From NCBI RefSeq assembly GCF_024498075.1, contig NZ_JANHOF010000008.1, positions 124,001 to 188,000 on the forward strand: DNA of 64,000 nucleotides, in the 5' to 3' direction. The notes beneath the pieces were generated by a model, which did no database searches, was not told where the DNA came from, and saw nothing but the letters and a program-made list of their open reading frames with translations. Numbering within the stretch: the stretch's first letter is position 1; every line of letters starts with the position of its first letter. Shown in pieces: positions 8,572 to 18,200 of the stretch. Both the position numbers and the translations under genes were made by a program. The stretch comes from Paenibacillus mendelii (GTDB lineage Bacteria; Bacillota; Bacilli; Paenibacillales; Paenibacillaceae).

Positions 8572-9741
8572 CTACACAACACGATAGATCCGCTTGTTCT
8601 TGCCGAGCGTTTTTTCGTAATGGTAAGCGAGCGAATTATATCGTGTTAGTTGATCAAGGTCATGGAGCTGCATCGAAAGAGATTTAATTTCTTCCTCAAT
8701 AAGCATTTGGAGGTATCCCCCTTGCTCAGACCCTCTTACTTCTGCGGTGACTCCGCACAATTTGGCTATTCCTTCTTCTCCAAGAAGCAATAACCCTCTC
8801 GCACTGGCATCGGATACTCGCTTGCTTTCATCCAATAATGCGTCTCTCATGACATCGATATAAGCAACCAGTTTCAGATCGGCGATCGCTTGAACCGTGA
8901 GGACACGCACTTCATCCATCGGATGCTGAAGCAGCTTTTGAACGACGTTTCTAGGTATAAAGTGGACCGATTTCAAATAGATTTCCACGGCTTTATATTG
9001 AATGGTTCTGTCCGGAGAATCGATGAGACGATAGACAGCTGATGCCACCGTCGGCTGAGTATAGTCTTTCAATCCGCACAAACCGATTTGAATAAATTCA
9101 TTGCTTTTCCGTTGAATGAATTCGGCAAACAGAGCCCCATGGTCGATATCCGCTTCTTTAATCATGTCTACAAGCAAATCATAAAATCCTTTGTTATGTC
9201 TCAGAAGAATCTCCACCATATCCTTGACATCCTGTTCATCGCGAGCGCATTTCGCAATCGAACGGGCGATGACAAAGAGGGAAGAATTCCGTTTATGCGT
9301 TTGGAGAAGCTTGAGTAAAGCCGGAACGGCTTCCTGAACTCTCATGCAGCCTAAGTGATACGCCGCATCGATTTTCACAGAATAAGAACCTTTGTTCAAA
9401 CGGTCCAGATGATATTGTACCAGTCCCAAGCGTTGGCAGAGCTCCATGCAATTTTCGCGAGGCGTGCCGGTAAAGTTTTCGATCATATCATTCAAGCGTT
9501 CTTGCATCACTTCTTGTTCTACTCTGTTCAATGAAAACGGCGGTGCATGTGGCGGTTCTTTTCCTTCGATATTGACTAGGACATAGGTGAAATAATCTTT
9601 GATTTTGACCTCAAACCTGCGTTCCATTCTGGTTCTTTTCATGCTTTTGAATTTCATGGCATAAACCACGACGGCAAATACAAGATTCAAAATAATGAGA
9701 ACATATAAAAATTTGATCGCCACTTCGATGTTGATATACAC
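8572..9741 (-). CDS. Membrane-anchored HEAT-repeat protein
   Basis: A 389-residue protein with one N-terminal membrane segment (about 7-28) and then a cytoplasmic helical-repeat region. Helical pairs such as AAYHLGCMRVQEAVPALLKLL, DEVRVLTVQAIADL and SKRVSDASARGLLLLGEEG show the HEAT/PBS-lyase-type pattern. It starts at GTG 9741 with AAGGAAGGA upstream and sits 26 bp from both neighbours, just before the synthase. HEAT scaffolds bind proteins, so it may assemble the synthase with its regulator or with the extracellular glycosidase. It has no catalytic signature. Confidence 0.75.
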   Translation of the reverse strand: MYINIEVAIKFLYVLIILNLVFAVVVYAMKFKSMKRTRMERRFEVKIKDYFTYVLVNIEGKEPPHAPPFSLNRVEQEVMQERLNDMIENFTGTPRENCMELCQRLGLVQYHLDRLNKGSYSVKIDAAYHLGCMRVQEAVPALLKLLQTHKRNSSLFVIARSIAKCARDEQDVKDMVEILLRHNKGFYDLLVDMIKEADIDHGALFAEFIQRKSNEFIQIGLCGLKDYTQPTVASAVYRLIDSPDRTIQYKAVEIYLKSVHFIPRNVVQKLLQHPMDEVRVLTVQAIADLKLVAYIDVMRDALLDESKRVSDASARGLLLLGEEGIAKLCGVTAEVRGSEQGGYLQMLIEEEIKSLSMQLHDLDQLTRYNSLAYHYEKTLGKNKRIYRVV

Positions 9742-9767
9742 AAATAAAATCCTTCCTTCATTTCATT

Positions 9768-11999
9768 TTACTCGGATACCGGTTGTTTCACTTCACGCAT
9801 CGCTTTTTGCATAATCGAATAACTTTGTTTTGGGCGCTCCACATAGTTGACGTCGATATCCTCCCACCTTTTCCAACTGTAAAGCGGAAGCTTCGATACC
9901 GGATAGGGGTCGTTGCCTTCGAGTCCGATGATTTCCTTCGAATCCTTGGGGACCATCCATGGAACAATGCGAACGCCCTCGACTTTCACGGATTCAAATT
10001 CTTTCGTTCCCGTATCTTTGTAACTAATGGCGCTGAGTGAACTTGGATCACTGAAACCGAGCAGCATCCACGGAATACGAATTTCCAAAACATTGCCTTT
10101 TGCCTGCCACATCGCCTTTGAATTATAGTTCGGATCTTGCGGATCGCTGGTTCCTCTCAGCAAGTCTCCTACTCCGATATCGCCGAAGGGATGATCGACG
10201 CGGGAATCCGGATATTCGAGCAAATAATTCACGACCAATTTCCAGGGGTTAAAGAGTCCGCTATCGTCCTGCAATTCTTTGGGATCATAAGCTAATATGT
10301 TCGATAGCTTTCCATAGAATCGGGTATGGAAGTCATAATTGGAGGCAATCATCATCTGCCCTTTATCCTTGTTTCCGAGCTCGATTAAGGTTTCCAATCC
10401 TTCATCCAGCGTCTTTCCTTGGAGCTGCGGCGCATGGCGATTGCCGCCTTTTAACGTATCGAATCCGAAATAGATGGAATTTTTGGAAAAATCGAAATCT
10501 TCTGATAATTTTGCCAGAAGGTATAGATATCCTTCATCATGCGTGGCCCATATTTCATTAAAGCCTTCGATATGCATATCAAGCTTCATCTTATCCCCAT
10601 TATCGAGCTTGCCCCAGTCCGAAGCATCCCCGTTAATGTGAATCACATCATCTTTACTTGGATACATGCCGAGTATTCCAAAATGGGATTCGTTCGTGAG
10701 CGTGTTATACCAATAAGCCCGTCGGTCAGGAATGTCGTAGTGCATCGTGTTCCAGGTTTTCTTGAACCACTCGTCCTGCCATGTAAACAAGATCGCGCCG
10801 GAGTATCCCTCCTGATGGATTTGACGGAACATATCCGCATCCATTTCCCCTTGTGTCTTGTCGTCGTGCCCTCCCTGATTGCGTCCCAGCATGCCAGTAT
10901 GGGCAACGCCTTGCGAGGCGGGAACGCCAAACTCGGTAATCATAACCGGCATATCGTTATGGTATTTCTTCAGCTTGTGAAGATAGGTTTTGTAGCTATC
11001 CACTTCACCTTGATCGTTTTTCATCGTTTGAAACGATTTGTCGAAGGTAAAGAAATCAGGGTAATAGGGGTAAACGTGATAGGAGGCAAAATAACCGGCA
11101 TCCCAATCTACGGCTGCGATATGCGTCGGATCGACACTGACCATATCTTCAGCAACCAATGGCTCGCCTGGATGTTCAAGAGGGTCGGTGGTCACCCAAT
11201 TCGAGAATGCGATCGGATGCTGCCATCCGTGCTTAGCTTCTGTTACGGCTGTTATGTCGACCATCTCGGCCAGCCATTTTTCAAAGGGACTAGCCCCTGG
11301 TTTGCTTTGAAAATGTACGCCTTTATAATCAGCTGCACCCGGATTGCTCTTATTCGTTTTATCCACCATAACAGGATCCCATTCTGTGCCGACGATCCAT
11401 CCCATGAGATAAGGCCCTGCATTAAATACGTAATTACCGCTGGCTTTTCCGGAATGCGCCTCGGCTTCAAGGTCGATATTTCCGTACACCGCTTCTACAG
11501 CCTCTCGAACCTCTTTTTCAAACTTCTGTTTGATTTTCGGATCAAAGGCGTTTTGACCTGCTATCAATTGTTCTTCCGGACTCCATACCCCTTGAATGAA
11601 AAAGAGCGGATTATCCGGATGCTTCGCATTATATCGGACCAAAGATTCGTAAAACTCCGGTTTTAGAATGGTGTATACGCGAATGACGTTGGCACCCATC
11701 TCTTGAATCATTTCAAACCATCTCATATAGTCATCTTTCGAAATCTCAAGTTCGCCGGGGAAATGTCCTGGAACAGCAGCTCCCATATTGACCCCTTTAG
11801 CAAAATAAGGTTTCCATGATTGGTTTTGAAATTGTTCCATTTGAGTCCCGTTCGTTTTAAATTTCACCTGAAATCCTTTATCTATTTCGGCGCTTTCCAC
11901 CTTAGCAACAGGCGGCATCAGCCAATAAGCGAATGCTCCGCCCGCGATTACGATAACAAGTCCCAATTTGACAAAACCACTTTTGAATAGCTTTTTCAT
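9768..11999 (-). CDS. Membrane-anchored clan-A glycosidase-like protein with CBM9-like domain
   Basis: A 743-residue exported protein and first gene of the exopolysaccharide operon. After a signal anchor (about 8-30), a barrel domain starts at SWKPYFAKGVNMG and holds two clan-A glycosidase marks: an acid/base candidate in GWIVGTEWDP and a nucleophile candidate in VMITEFGVPAS. The C-terminal third has HINGDASDWGKL followed by strand-rich sequence like the CBM9/DOMON-type sugar-binding fold. ATG 11999 is preferred because GAGGAAG precedes it; ATG 12014 has no site. Such enzymes commonly accompany synthase-dependent polysaccharide systems (BcsZ, PgaB, PelA) and trim the nascent chain. Its substrate is unknown, and the family is not certain (GH2 and GH5 barrels both fit). 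Confidence 0.72.
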   Translation of the reverse strand: MKKLFKSGFVKLGLVIVIAGGAFAYWLMPPVAKVESAEIDKGFQVKFKTNGTQMEQFQNQSWKPYFAKGVNMGAAVPGHFPGELEISKDDYMRWFEMIQEMGANVIRVYTILKPEFYESLVRYNAKHPDNPLFFIQGVWSPEEQLIAGQNAFDPKIKQKFEKEVREAVEAVYGNIDLEAEAHSGKASGNYVFNAGPYLMGWIVGTEWDPVMVDKTNKSNPGAADYKGVHFQSKPGASPFEKWLAEMVDITAVTEAKHGWQHPIAFSNWVTTDPLEHPGEPLVAEDMVSVDPTHIAAVDWDAGYFASYHVYPYYPDFFTFDKSFQTMKNDQGEVDSYKTYLHKLKKYHNDMPVMITEFGVPASQGVAHTGMLGRNQGGHDDKTQGEMDADMFRQIHQEGYSGAILFTWQDEWFKKTWNTMHYDIPDRRAYWYNTLTNESHFGILGMYPSKDDVIHINGDASDWGKLDNGDKMKLDMHIEGFNEIWATHDEGYLYLLAKLSEDFDFSKNSIYFGFDTLKGGNRHAPQLQGKTLDEGLETLIELGNKDKGQMMIASNYDFHTRFYGKLSNILAYDPKELQDDSGLFNPWKLVVNYLLEYPDSRVDHPFGDIGVGDLLRGTSDPQDPNYNSKAMWQAKGNVLEIRIPWMLLGFSDPSSLSAISYKDTGTKEFESVKVEGVRIVPWMVPKDSKEIIGLEGNDPYPVSKLPLYSWKRWEDIDVNYVERPKQSYSIMQKAMREVKQPVSE

Positions 12000-12380
12000 T
12001 GCACTCTTCCTCATGTTTGTAATCTTGTTGTATGTCTGGCAATGGTTATATCATTCGGAGTGAAGTTTTATTTCAGGGGGTTAACCCGAAATCGTCGTCA
12101 GCTCGCGTTTTTATTCTATTAGGAGCGCACTACAACTTGAAGCCGCTGCATCCAGCCGTATGCTGCGCCCCCAATAAGATAGCATAATGCTACAAGCCCA
12201 TTCAAATAAATCCGGGCCTTGCCAACATTAATAATTTCTTAGAACTTTAATAATTGCCAATTGCACGACAATGTTTTGCAGCCTCAATACCTATGTTTAA
12301 GCAGGTGTTTCCTTCATGCAAAATGACCGAAGAATGCGCTTACAATGTAAGAGACGTATCCGCTTCCATTTGGGAATGCG
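12000..12380 (-). promoter_or_regulatory. Long leader upstream of the exopolysaccharide operon
   Basis: About 380 bp lie between the GH28 terminator and the first operon gene, with no convincing gene. On the minus strand it holds a GGCCC/GGGC pair (near 12191-12220), a TAGCATTATGCTA palindrome (12177-12192 area), an imperfect GCAGCAT/ATGCAGC hairpin (12140-12165) and the palindrome GGGTTAACCC (12078-12088). A weak cre-like TGTAAGCGCATTC lies near 12336-12349. The layout is that of a structured leader, but I could not match it to a known riboswitch, and no T-run follows the hairpins. Confidence 0.35.
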
Positions 12381-12422
12381 AAACGGCAAAGACGCTCCTT
12401 AACCGGAGAATCTCTGCCGTTT
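12381..12422 (-). terminator. Intrinsic terminator after the GH28 gene
   Basis: AAACGGCA (12381-12388) pairs with TGCCGTTT (12415-12422), with inner pairs AGA/TCT and CTCC/GGAG. It lies 28 bp beyond the GH28 stop on the minus strand and ends in TTT. It separates the pectin genes from the exopolysaccharide operon. Confidence 0.7.
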
Positions 12423-12450
12423 CTTCTACATCCCCAAGCTGCTTCGTTCA

Positions 12451-13932
12451 TTAAGCCCTGGCACCTGCTGAAACGCTAATATTTTTTACAAAATCGTTCA
12501 TACATAAGTTAGCTTGCTCAACATGCTCCGCTGGCTGTCCGTCCACGTAGAGTCCTTCCATAACGACCTGCTCGATGATATGCTGTTCATCAAAGCCATG
12601 GAATAAAGACGGCACTCCGGCCGGAATATGAATGCTGCGGAAAACAATATTGCGAATCCGGCCTGCAGCTTGATCCACTGACCAGCGGTCCTTGAAGATC
12701 AGACAAGCCATCGCGTATCGCTGTTCATCCTCGATCCGCATATTCTCGAAGCGAATATTCTCAATCGTTCCCGAATCGCCTACAATGATGCAGAGTGAGC
12801 CCAGCTCCTCGGTCCAGACGGCCCGGCTGTGCACGATATCGCAATTCTCGAACACAACATCGGTAATGTCTGTGCGCGTCTCGCCCGTAATGCCGAAGCA
12901 GCGCACTTTATCATTCCATACCGTGCAGTTGTGCACGCGGATATCTCTGCCTCCCAGCGCTGGAGGTGCGGCCATTGCCTTGACGACAACGGCATCATCC
13001 CCGGTACGAATGAGACAATTCTCGACGCGCACATGCTCACAATTGACAATATCGATTCCATCGCTGTTTTCCCGGTACCCGATCAGCATCAGATCGCGGA
13101 TAACACAATCTGTGGATTGCGACAAATGAATGGTCCAATGCGAAGTGCCGACACAAGTGACGCCTTCCACGCACACCCGCTCACAATTCTGAAAGAATAC
13201 CGCTTTTCGGGCGTGCCAGTCAAGCATGGAGAGATCGATAATGCCACGGCCGCGGATCGTGATATCGGCTGCATGATGGGCTGTCAATGTATCCTGATAC
13301 AGCTTCTTGCCTGCCCAGTCGCTATAAACATCCGGCACTTCTCCTTCCGGCACCGTTACCCGCAGGATCGCACCACCGGCGATATAGACCGTCTGTCCGG
13401 ACTTCAATTCCAGCGTGCTGACCACGTGCAGCCCCGGTCCGTAATAGATAACATGGGAATCTCCCTCTGCCGGCACATCCCGCTCAGGCGCATGCACCAT
13501 AATAAAGAGCGGACGCTCCATATCCTCATTCGTCTCCACGATGTATTTGCCTGGCCCGCTTATGGGAATCCGCAGCTCCTGTCCCTCTACCTCTGCAGTG
13601 ACGCCAAGAGAAGCCGGTCGTACCTCTGCACTGTGCACGGCCCGCGCGCTTGTCGCCTTAAGCATGATGGTTCCCTCACCTTCAACATACTCGAAGGAAG
13701 CAAACGACAGCGGTCCTCCGCTTGTCACCGGAACTGCATAGACCGGAATGGCATGGCCGCCCGCAGACAGCTGCCAGTCCCGCGACAGTACAAGCCCCTC
13801 CGGGTCCGCGCCGTAAGCATCGTTACCCTGTACAGACAGCCGCTCTTCATCGGCAGCATAGCCGATTTCCTGCGGTTTCGGGTAAATGCGCAGCAGCACA
13901 TGATCAATCTCGACTAATAACGGCTCCGTCAT
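12451..13932 (-). CDS. Glycoside hydrolase family 28 (polygalacturonase-like)
   Basis: A 493-residue right-handed beta-helix enzyme of the polygalacturonase/rhamnogalacturonase family. The GH28 catalytic stretch is visible as ENSDGIDI followed by RTGDDAVVVKA, supplying the three catalytic aspartates. No signal peptide is seen, so it probably acts on imported oligosaccharides in the cytoplasm. ATG 13932 is chosen because GGAGG precedes it; an earlier in-frame start at 13971 has none. The start overlaps the frame-restored end of the GH43 gene by 29 bp, so the two are likely translated together. The pair points to degradation of pectin side chains. Confidence 0.85.
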   Translation of the reverse strand: MTEPLLVEIDHVLLRIYPKPQEIGYAADEERLSVQGNDAYGADPEGLVLSRDWQLSAGGHAIPVYAVPVTSGGPLSFASFEYVEGEGTIMLKATSARAVHSAEVRPASLGVTAEVEGQELRIPISGPGKYIVETNEDMERPLFIMVHAPERDVPAEGDSHVIYYGPGLHVVSTLELKSGQTVYIAGGAILRVTVPEGEVPDVYSDWAGKKLYQDTLTAHHAADITIRGRGIIDLSMLDWHARKAVFFQNCERVCVEGVTCVGTSHWTIHLSQSTDCVIRDLMLIGYRENSDGIDIVNCEHVRVENCLIRTGDDAVVVKAMAAPPALGGRDIRVHNCTVWNDKVRCFGITGETRTDITDVVFENCDIVHSRAVWTEELGSLCIIVGDSGTIENIRFENMRIEDEQRYAMACLIFKDRWSVDQAAGRIRNIVFRSIHIPAGVPSLFHGFDEQHIIEQVVMEGLYVDGQPAEHVEQANLCMNDFVKNISVSAGARA

Positions 13933-14892
13933 CGTTGTTATCCTCCATATGCAAACGGTCATGTTTATCATCGCTTCTATTTATCCACTCGACATTGAGA
14001 AATACCGCCCGCTCCTGCGGGCTTGTATTCGGCTGGTGCAGGCTGAGCCTCCATTGTCCTTGAAACGTTTGGAAGAGCATGCCATGCCCGCCATCCTTGC
14101 GAAAGAACGGCTCGCTTTCCTGTATCCATGGTCCTTGAATTTCGTTGGAAGCTGATCTGGCAGCCCCATGGCATAGCCATCCTTGGCATGGCTCGACCAC
14201 AGCATCCACAGCTCGTTATGCGGCGAAAGGAATAAATAAGGCCCATCCGTAACATAACCTGTGCTGTCTTTGAAAGTTGTCTCACATACCCATGCCGCGT
14301 CAGTCGCCGAAAACAGCTTGATCGGTTCGCCAGCCACCGCCTTCAAGTCCGGCTGCAGGGGCTGGGCATACATCTCTCCATCCGTTGTTTGCAGCCACTC
14401 CCGGCAGTAGACGAGCCAGGGCATACCGTCCGAATCCACATAGAACGTTCCATCCAGACATTCCCAGTCGGGAGGCGTGAGCGGCTCATTCGATAACGGT
14501 TGGAATGGCCCAAGCGGACCATCCGCTGCAAGCAGCTGCGTCGCACGGCATCGCCCCTCTGCCTTGAAGCTGGCAAACATATAGCAGCGACCCCTATACA
14601 CGTGGACTTCCGGCGCCCAGAAGTTTTCATCCGCCCAAAAATCCGCTTCAGGACGGAAAACCGGAAACGGCCCCTCCCAGTGCTGCAGATCCCGGCTGCG
14701 GTAAGCATCGAAGCCGGTTGCTTTGCCATCCCAAGGCTCCTTGTCCGTTGTTCCGCACATGTAATAGAAGCGTTCTTCCGCTACCGGCAAAATAAAGGGA
14801 TCCCGAATGAGGATGTCCGATGTCTGCAGCCATTCATTGTTCGAATTCTCATGTATTATAAGTTCATTGTTCTCTAACTCTTCGTTCGACAC
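13904..14892 (-). pseudogene. Glycoside hydrolase family 43 gene with a frameshift
   Basis: The gene starts at GTG 14892 with AGGAGG seven bases upstream, and encodes a five-bladed propeller glycosidase (arabinofuranosidase/xylosidase type). The general base is in ILIRDPFILPV, and the other acidic residues fit LDGTFYVD and WVCETTFK. The frame is good up to SSHAKDGYAMG, then leaves the family pattern and stops at 13981. In the next frame the expected C-terminus continues as ARSASNEIQGPW, GGHGMLFQTF and LSLHQPNTSPQERAVFL, ending at 13904. One missing base near the four-C run at 14164-14167 (plus strand) would restore it. This is either a real recent inactivation or a sequencing error in a homopolymer. 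Confidence 0.85.
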
Positions 14893-15087
14893 TGAATAGT
14901 CCTCCTGATACAGACTTATACTTATAATGGTAAAGATGATGAATGATCTCATTCCCATCATTAATTATAGGATTCAATATTCGGGCCAACAACGCACACT
15001 CTTTTTTGATTTGATCTATTATTTTTGGAATATCGAAGTTTCCGGTCCATTGTCCTTGTTCTGGCATCCTTAATATCCCAGTAATAG

Positions 15088-15111
15088 AAAAAACCGACCC
15101 CCTCGGGTCGG
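15088..15111 (-). terminator. Intrinsic terminator after the repeat-rich SLH gene
   Basis: CCGACCC (15094-15100) pairs with GGGTCGG (15105-15111) around a 4-nt loop, followed on the minus strand by six T (complement of 15088-15093). It lies about 100 bp past the SLH stop at 15213. The 195 bp between it and the GH43 start holds only short unconvincing frames. Confidence 0.85.
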
Positions 15112-15212
15112 CTTTCCGTATTCCTTCCTATAATGTCCAACGGCATTTTTCGAGTATCTACTTGAAGGGGATCCTGCCATATGGCAATCTCCCTACGGTT
15201 CTTCTTAGGTTT

Positions 15213-18200
15213 CTATTCGTTAATGAGATTAGCCTTCTGGAGGAGACGCTGTATCATTACAGCAGTCTCCGCACGGCTGATGGAGTCCTGAGGACGGATC
15301 AGCCCGTTCATGCCGACGATGATGCCGTAATGGATGTTCAGTGCTGCCGCTTCACGCGCCCAGCCGCCGAATTGATCAGCATCGGTGAAGGCGATCAACA
15401 GCTCGTTCCGGCGGTCGCCAGGCAGCGTGACACCAGCTCCTGCGAGGGACATCGCCCGCGCCGCGATCTGCATGGCTTCCTGCCTGGTGATGCTGCGGTT
15501 CGGACGGAACGTTCCATCCGGCAGCCCTTGCAGCAGCCCGTACGAAGAAGCAATCGCTGCGTCGTTATAATACCAGTCGCCGGTGTTGACGTCACTGTAC
15601 GAAACCGGTTGTTTCGCCGTATGCAGGCCCAGCGCCCTGACCATCATGGCTGCGAACTCTGCACGGGTAACGGCATTGTCCGGCTTAAAGCGGTCTTCCG
15701 TCACACCGTTCAACACAAGCCGGGATGCCATTTCCTTAATACCGGCCTGTGCCCAGTGCCCGTTAATATCCCCGAATGTCCGATCGTTATAAATGACGGA
15801 GTAAGCACTGTTGGTCAAGCTGTTCATGACGGCGTAATAGGTGCCGCCGGTCTGGATGACCTTCGTCGGCACATGGTGCATGCCATCGGCAAGAAGGACG
15901 ACGCCTGTCGTGATCTTGTTCGGGTCTATGCCCTCCGGAATGGCAATTTGACGTTCCACATAAGCGTTGAACTGACTGACTTGAACTTCACGCCCGTTAT
16001 AGACGGCCGTAATGCGGAAATTAACGACAGGCGCTATACCCTGCACCGAACCGCCTTGCTCCGGCACGAAGGCAGCATCCCCGGACACATTCTCGATGTG
16101 TACCCGGATGAGGATGTCGGACAAGTCCACGCTGGAACCGAACGTCTCGGACAAGGCGGAGACATTGACTTGGCCGGCCGGAAGCGTATAGCCGGCATTC
16201 GCCGTCTTCACTTCCAGAACGGCGTTCATGTCCTCCAGCTGTTTAACGGTCTTGGCATTCAGCTCTCCAACGACAACGGCCGATTCATCCGTCACCGGTA
16301 TGGTGACGACAAGCCCTTGGCCGCTCTCGGCAAGCTTGGCTTCCAGCTTGCTGCTGTCAATAGTAACCGTTGTCGTCTTCTTGCCGTTTGCAGTCGTAAC
16401 ATGAGCCGTCGCGATATTGGCTTGGGTTTCGCCGTTCACGACAACCGCGACTCCGCTGCCTTCTTGTGGAGGCACACTTGGCACATACGAACCTGAAATC
16501 GGCGGCTGCATAATGTGCTGCGGCTGAACGGCAATGTCCGTCCACTTCACGATCCGATCATGGCTGTCCACCTCAACGATATACAGATGCTGACCGGTTC
16601 GGACGGCAATATTGCCGTTCCGTTCAAGAAGCAGCGTGTAGCCAAGCGCCTCTGCATCGCTGCCCACAACGGGCTGGGTGTAGGCTCCTGCGTTTGCAAC
16701 TACGTACTTATACGTGCTGTCTCCCGGCGGTAGCTGTGTGGCTTTTGTTGTGCCATACGCGCTGCCTGGTTCCCATGTGAAGCCGGTTAATGCCGGGGCG
16801 GCTACCGCGATCTGATCGGCAATGACATCCACATCTGTCCATTTGACAATGCGGTTGCCGCTGTCGACTTCAACCACGTAGATATGCTGTCCGTCTATGA
16901 CAGCAAGATTGGTGTTCTGCTCCAGCCGGGAGGTGTAGCCAAGCTCCGCGGCGTCATCGCCAAGCAGCGGCTGGGCGTAATCCCCGGCTTCTCCTATTAC
17001 ATATTTATACATACTCTCTTCCTGCAGCCCGGCTGCTTTCGTCGTACCGGCAATGCTTCCCGTTGCCCATGTGAGACCGGTTAGCTCCGGCGCCAGCTGG
17101 GCGATCTGGTCATCGGCCACGACATAGTTGGCCCACTTTTCAATCCGGTTGCCTGCGTCGACCTCTACAACAAACAGATGCTGGCCGCTGGTTACCGAGA
17201 TGTCGTCATGCAGGACAATTTCCTGCGTATAGCCAAGCTCTGCCGCATCATCGCCTACGATTGGCTGCACATACGCCCCCGCTGCGCCAATCGCATATTT
17301 GAACGTGCCGCTGCCTGGCAGCTGCGCTGCCTTCGTGGTGCCCGGTACACTGCCCGTCCCCCACGTGAGGCCGACGATTGCCGGGGCGGCTGCCGCAATC
17401 TGGTCATCCACTACGGTTATGTCAGCCCACTTGATAATGCGGTTGCTGCTGTCGACCTCTACAACATAGAGGTGCTGACTATTCGTCACCGCAATGTTGC
17501 TGTTTTCCATCAGCGTCTGCGCATACCCAAGCTCAGCAGCGTCTGCTCCGACGACCGGCTGCGTATAAGCGCCTGCTGTGCCGATCGCATATTTGTAGCT
17601 GCCGTCATCCGGCAGCTGAACGGCCTTTGTCGTGCCCGGAGCACTGCCCTTGGTCCATACGAAGTTGGTTAAGACGGGTGCCGATACCGCAATTTGTTCG
17701 TCAGCCACGACAGTATCGGACCATTTCGCGATTCGGTTGCTGCTGTCGACTTCAATGACATAAATGTGCTGGCCGCTGGTGACGGCAATGTTACCGTTAT
17801 GCACCAACGCTTGGGTGTAACCCAGCGATTCCGCGTCCGTTCCAGTCAACGGCTGAGTATATGCTCCTGCTGCTCCAACCGCATATTTATACGTGCCATC
17901 TCCCGGCGGAAGCGCTGCTCTTGTTGTTCCGGCAGCTGTACCCGTGCTCCATGTGAAACCGGTTATAGCAGGAGCCAGCTTCGCGATGTGGTCTTCCGTT
18001 ATCGTGTAATCGGTCCACTTCACAATCTGGTTATTGCCGTCTACTTCAGCTACGAAGATATGCTGTCCGCTGGTTACCGGAATATCTCCGCCTGTAGTCA
18101 GCGGAAGTGTATAACCGAGCTGAGAAGCATCCGCCCCCATAACCGGCTGCGCATACGATCCCGCAGCGCCAACCGCATATTTGAACGTACCCTCGTCCGG

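Noticed and set aside
10539..11666. 375-codon plus-strand frame inside the glycosidase-like gene
   Set aside because: It lies opposite a gene with clear signal anchor and catalytic motifs, and its own translation has no domain pattern.
12336..12349. cre site before the exopolysaccharide operon
   Set aside because: TGTAAGCGCATTC differs from the CcpA consensus at two fixed positions, so it is mentioned only as weak.
12254..12454. 66-codon plus-strand frame in the operon leader
   Set aside because: It runs through the GH28 terminator hairpin and has no ribosome site.
12829..13917. 362-codon plus-strand frame opposite the GH28 gene
   Set aside because: The minus strand carries the GH28 catalytic motifs; the plus frame is an antisense shadow.
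14864..15067. 67-codon minus-strand frame before the GH43 gene
   Set aside because: It overlaps the GH43 start and ribosome site, and has no ribosome site of its own or recognisable family.
15162..16496. 444-codon plus-strand frame opposite the SLH domains
   Set aside because: Antisense of SLH-coding sequence often stays open; no start signal or domain is seen.
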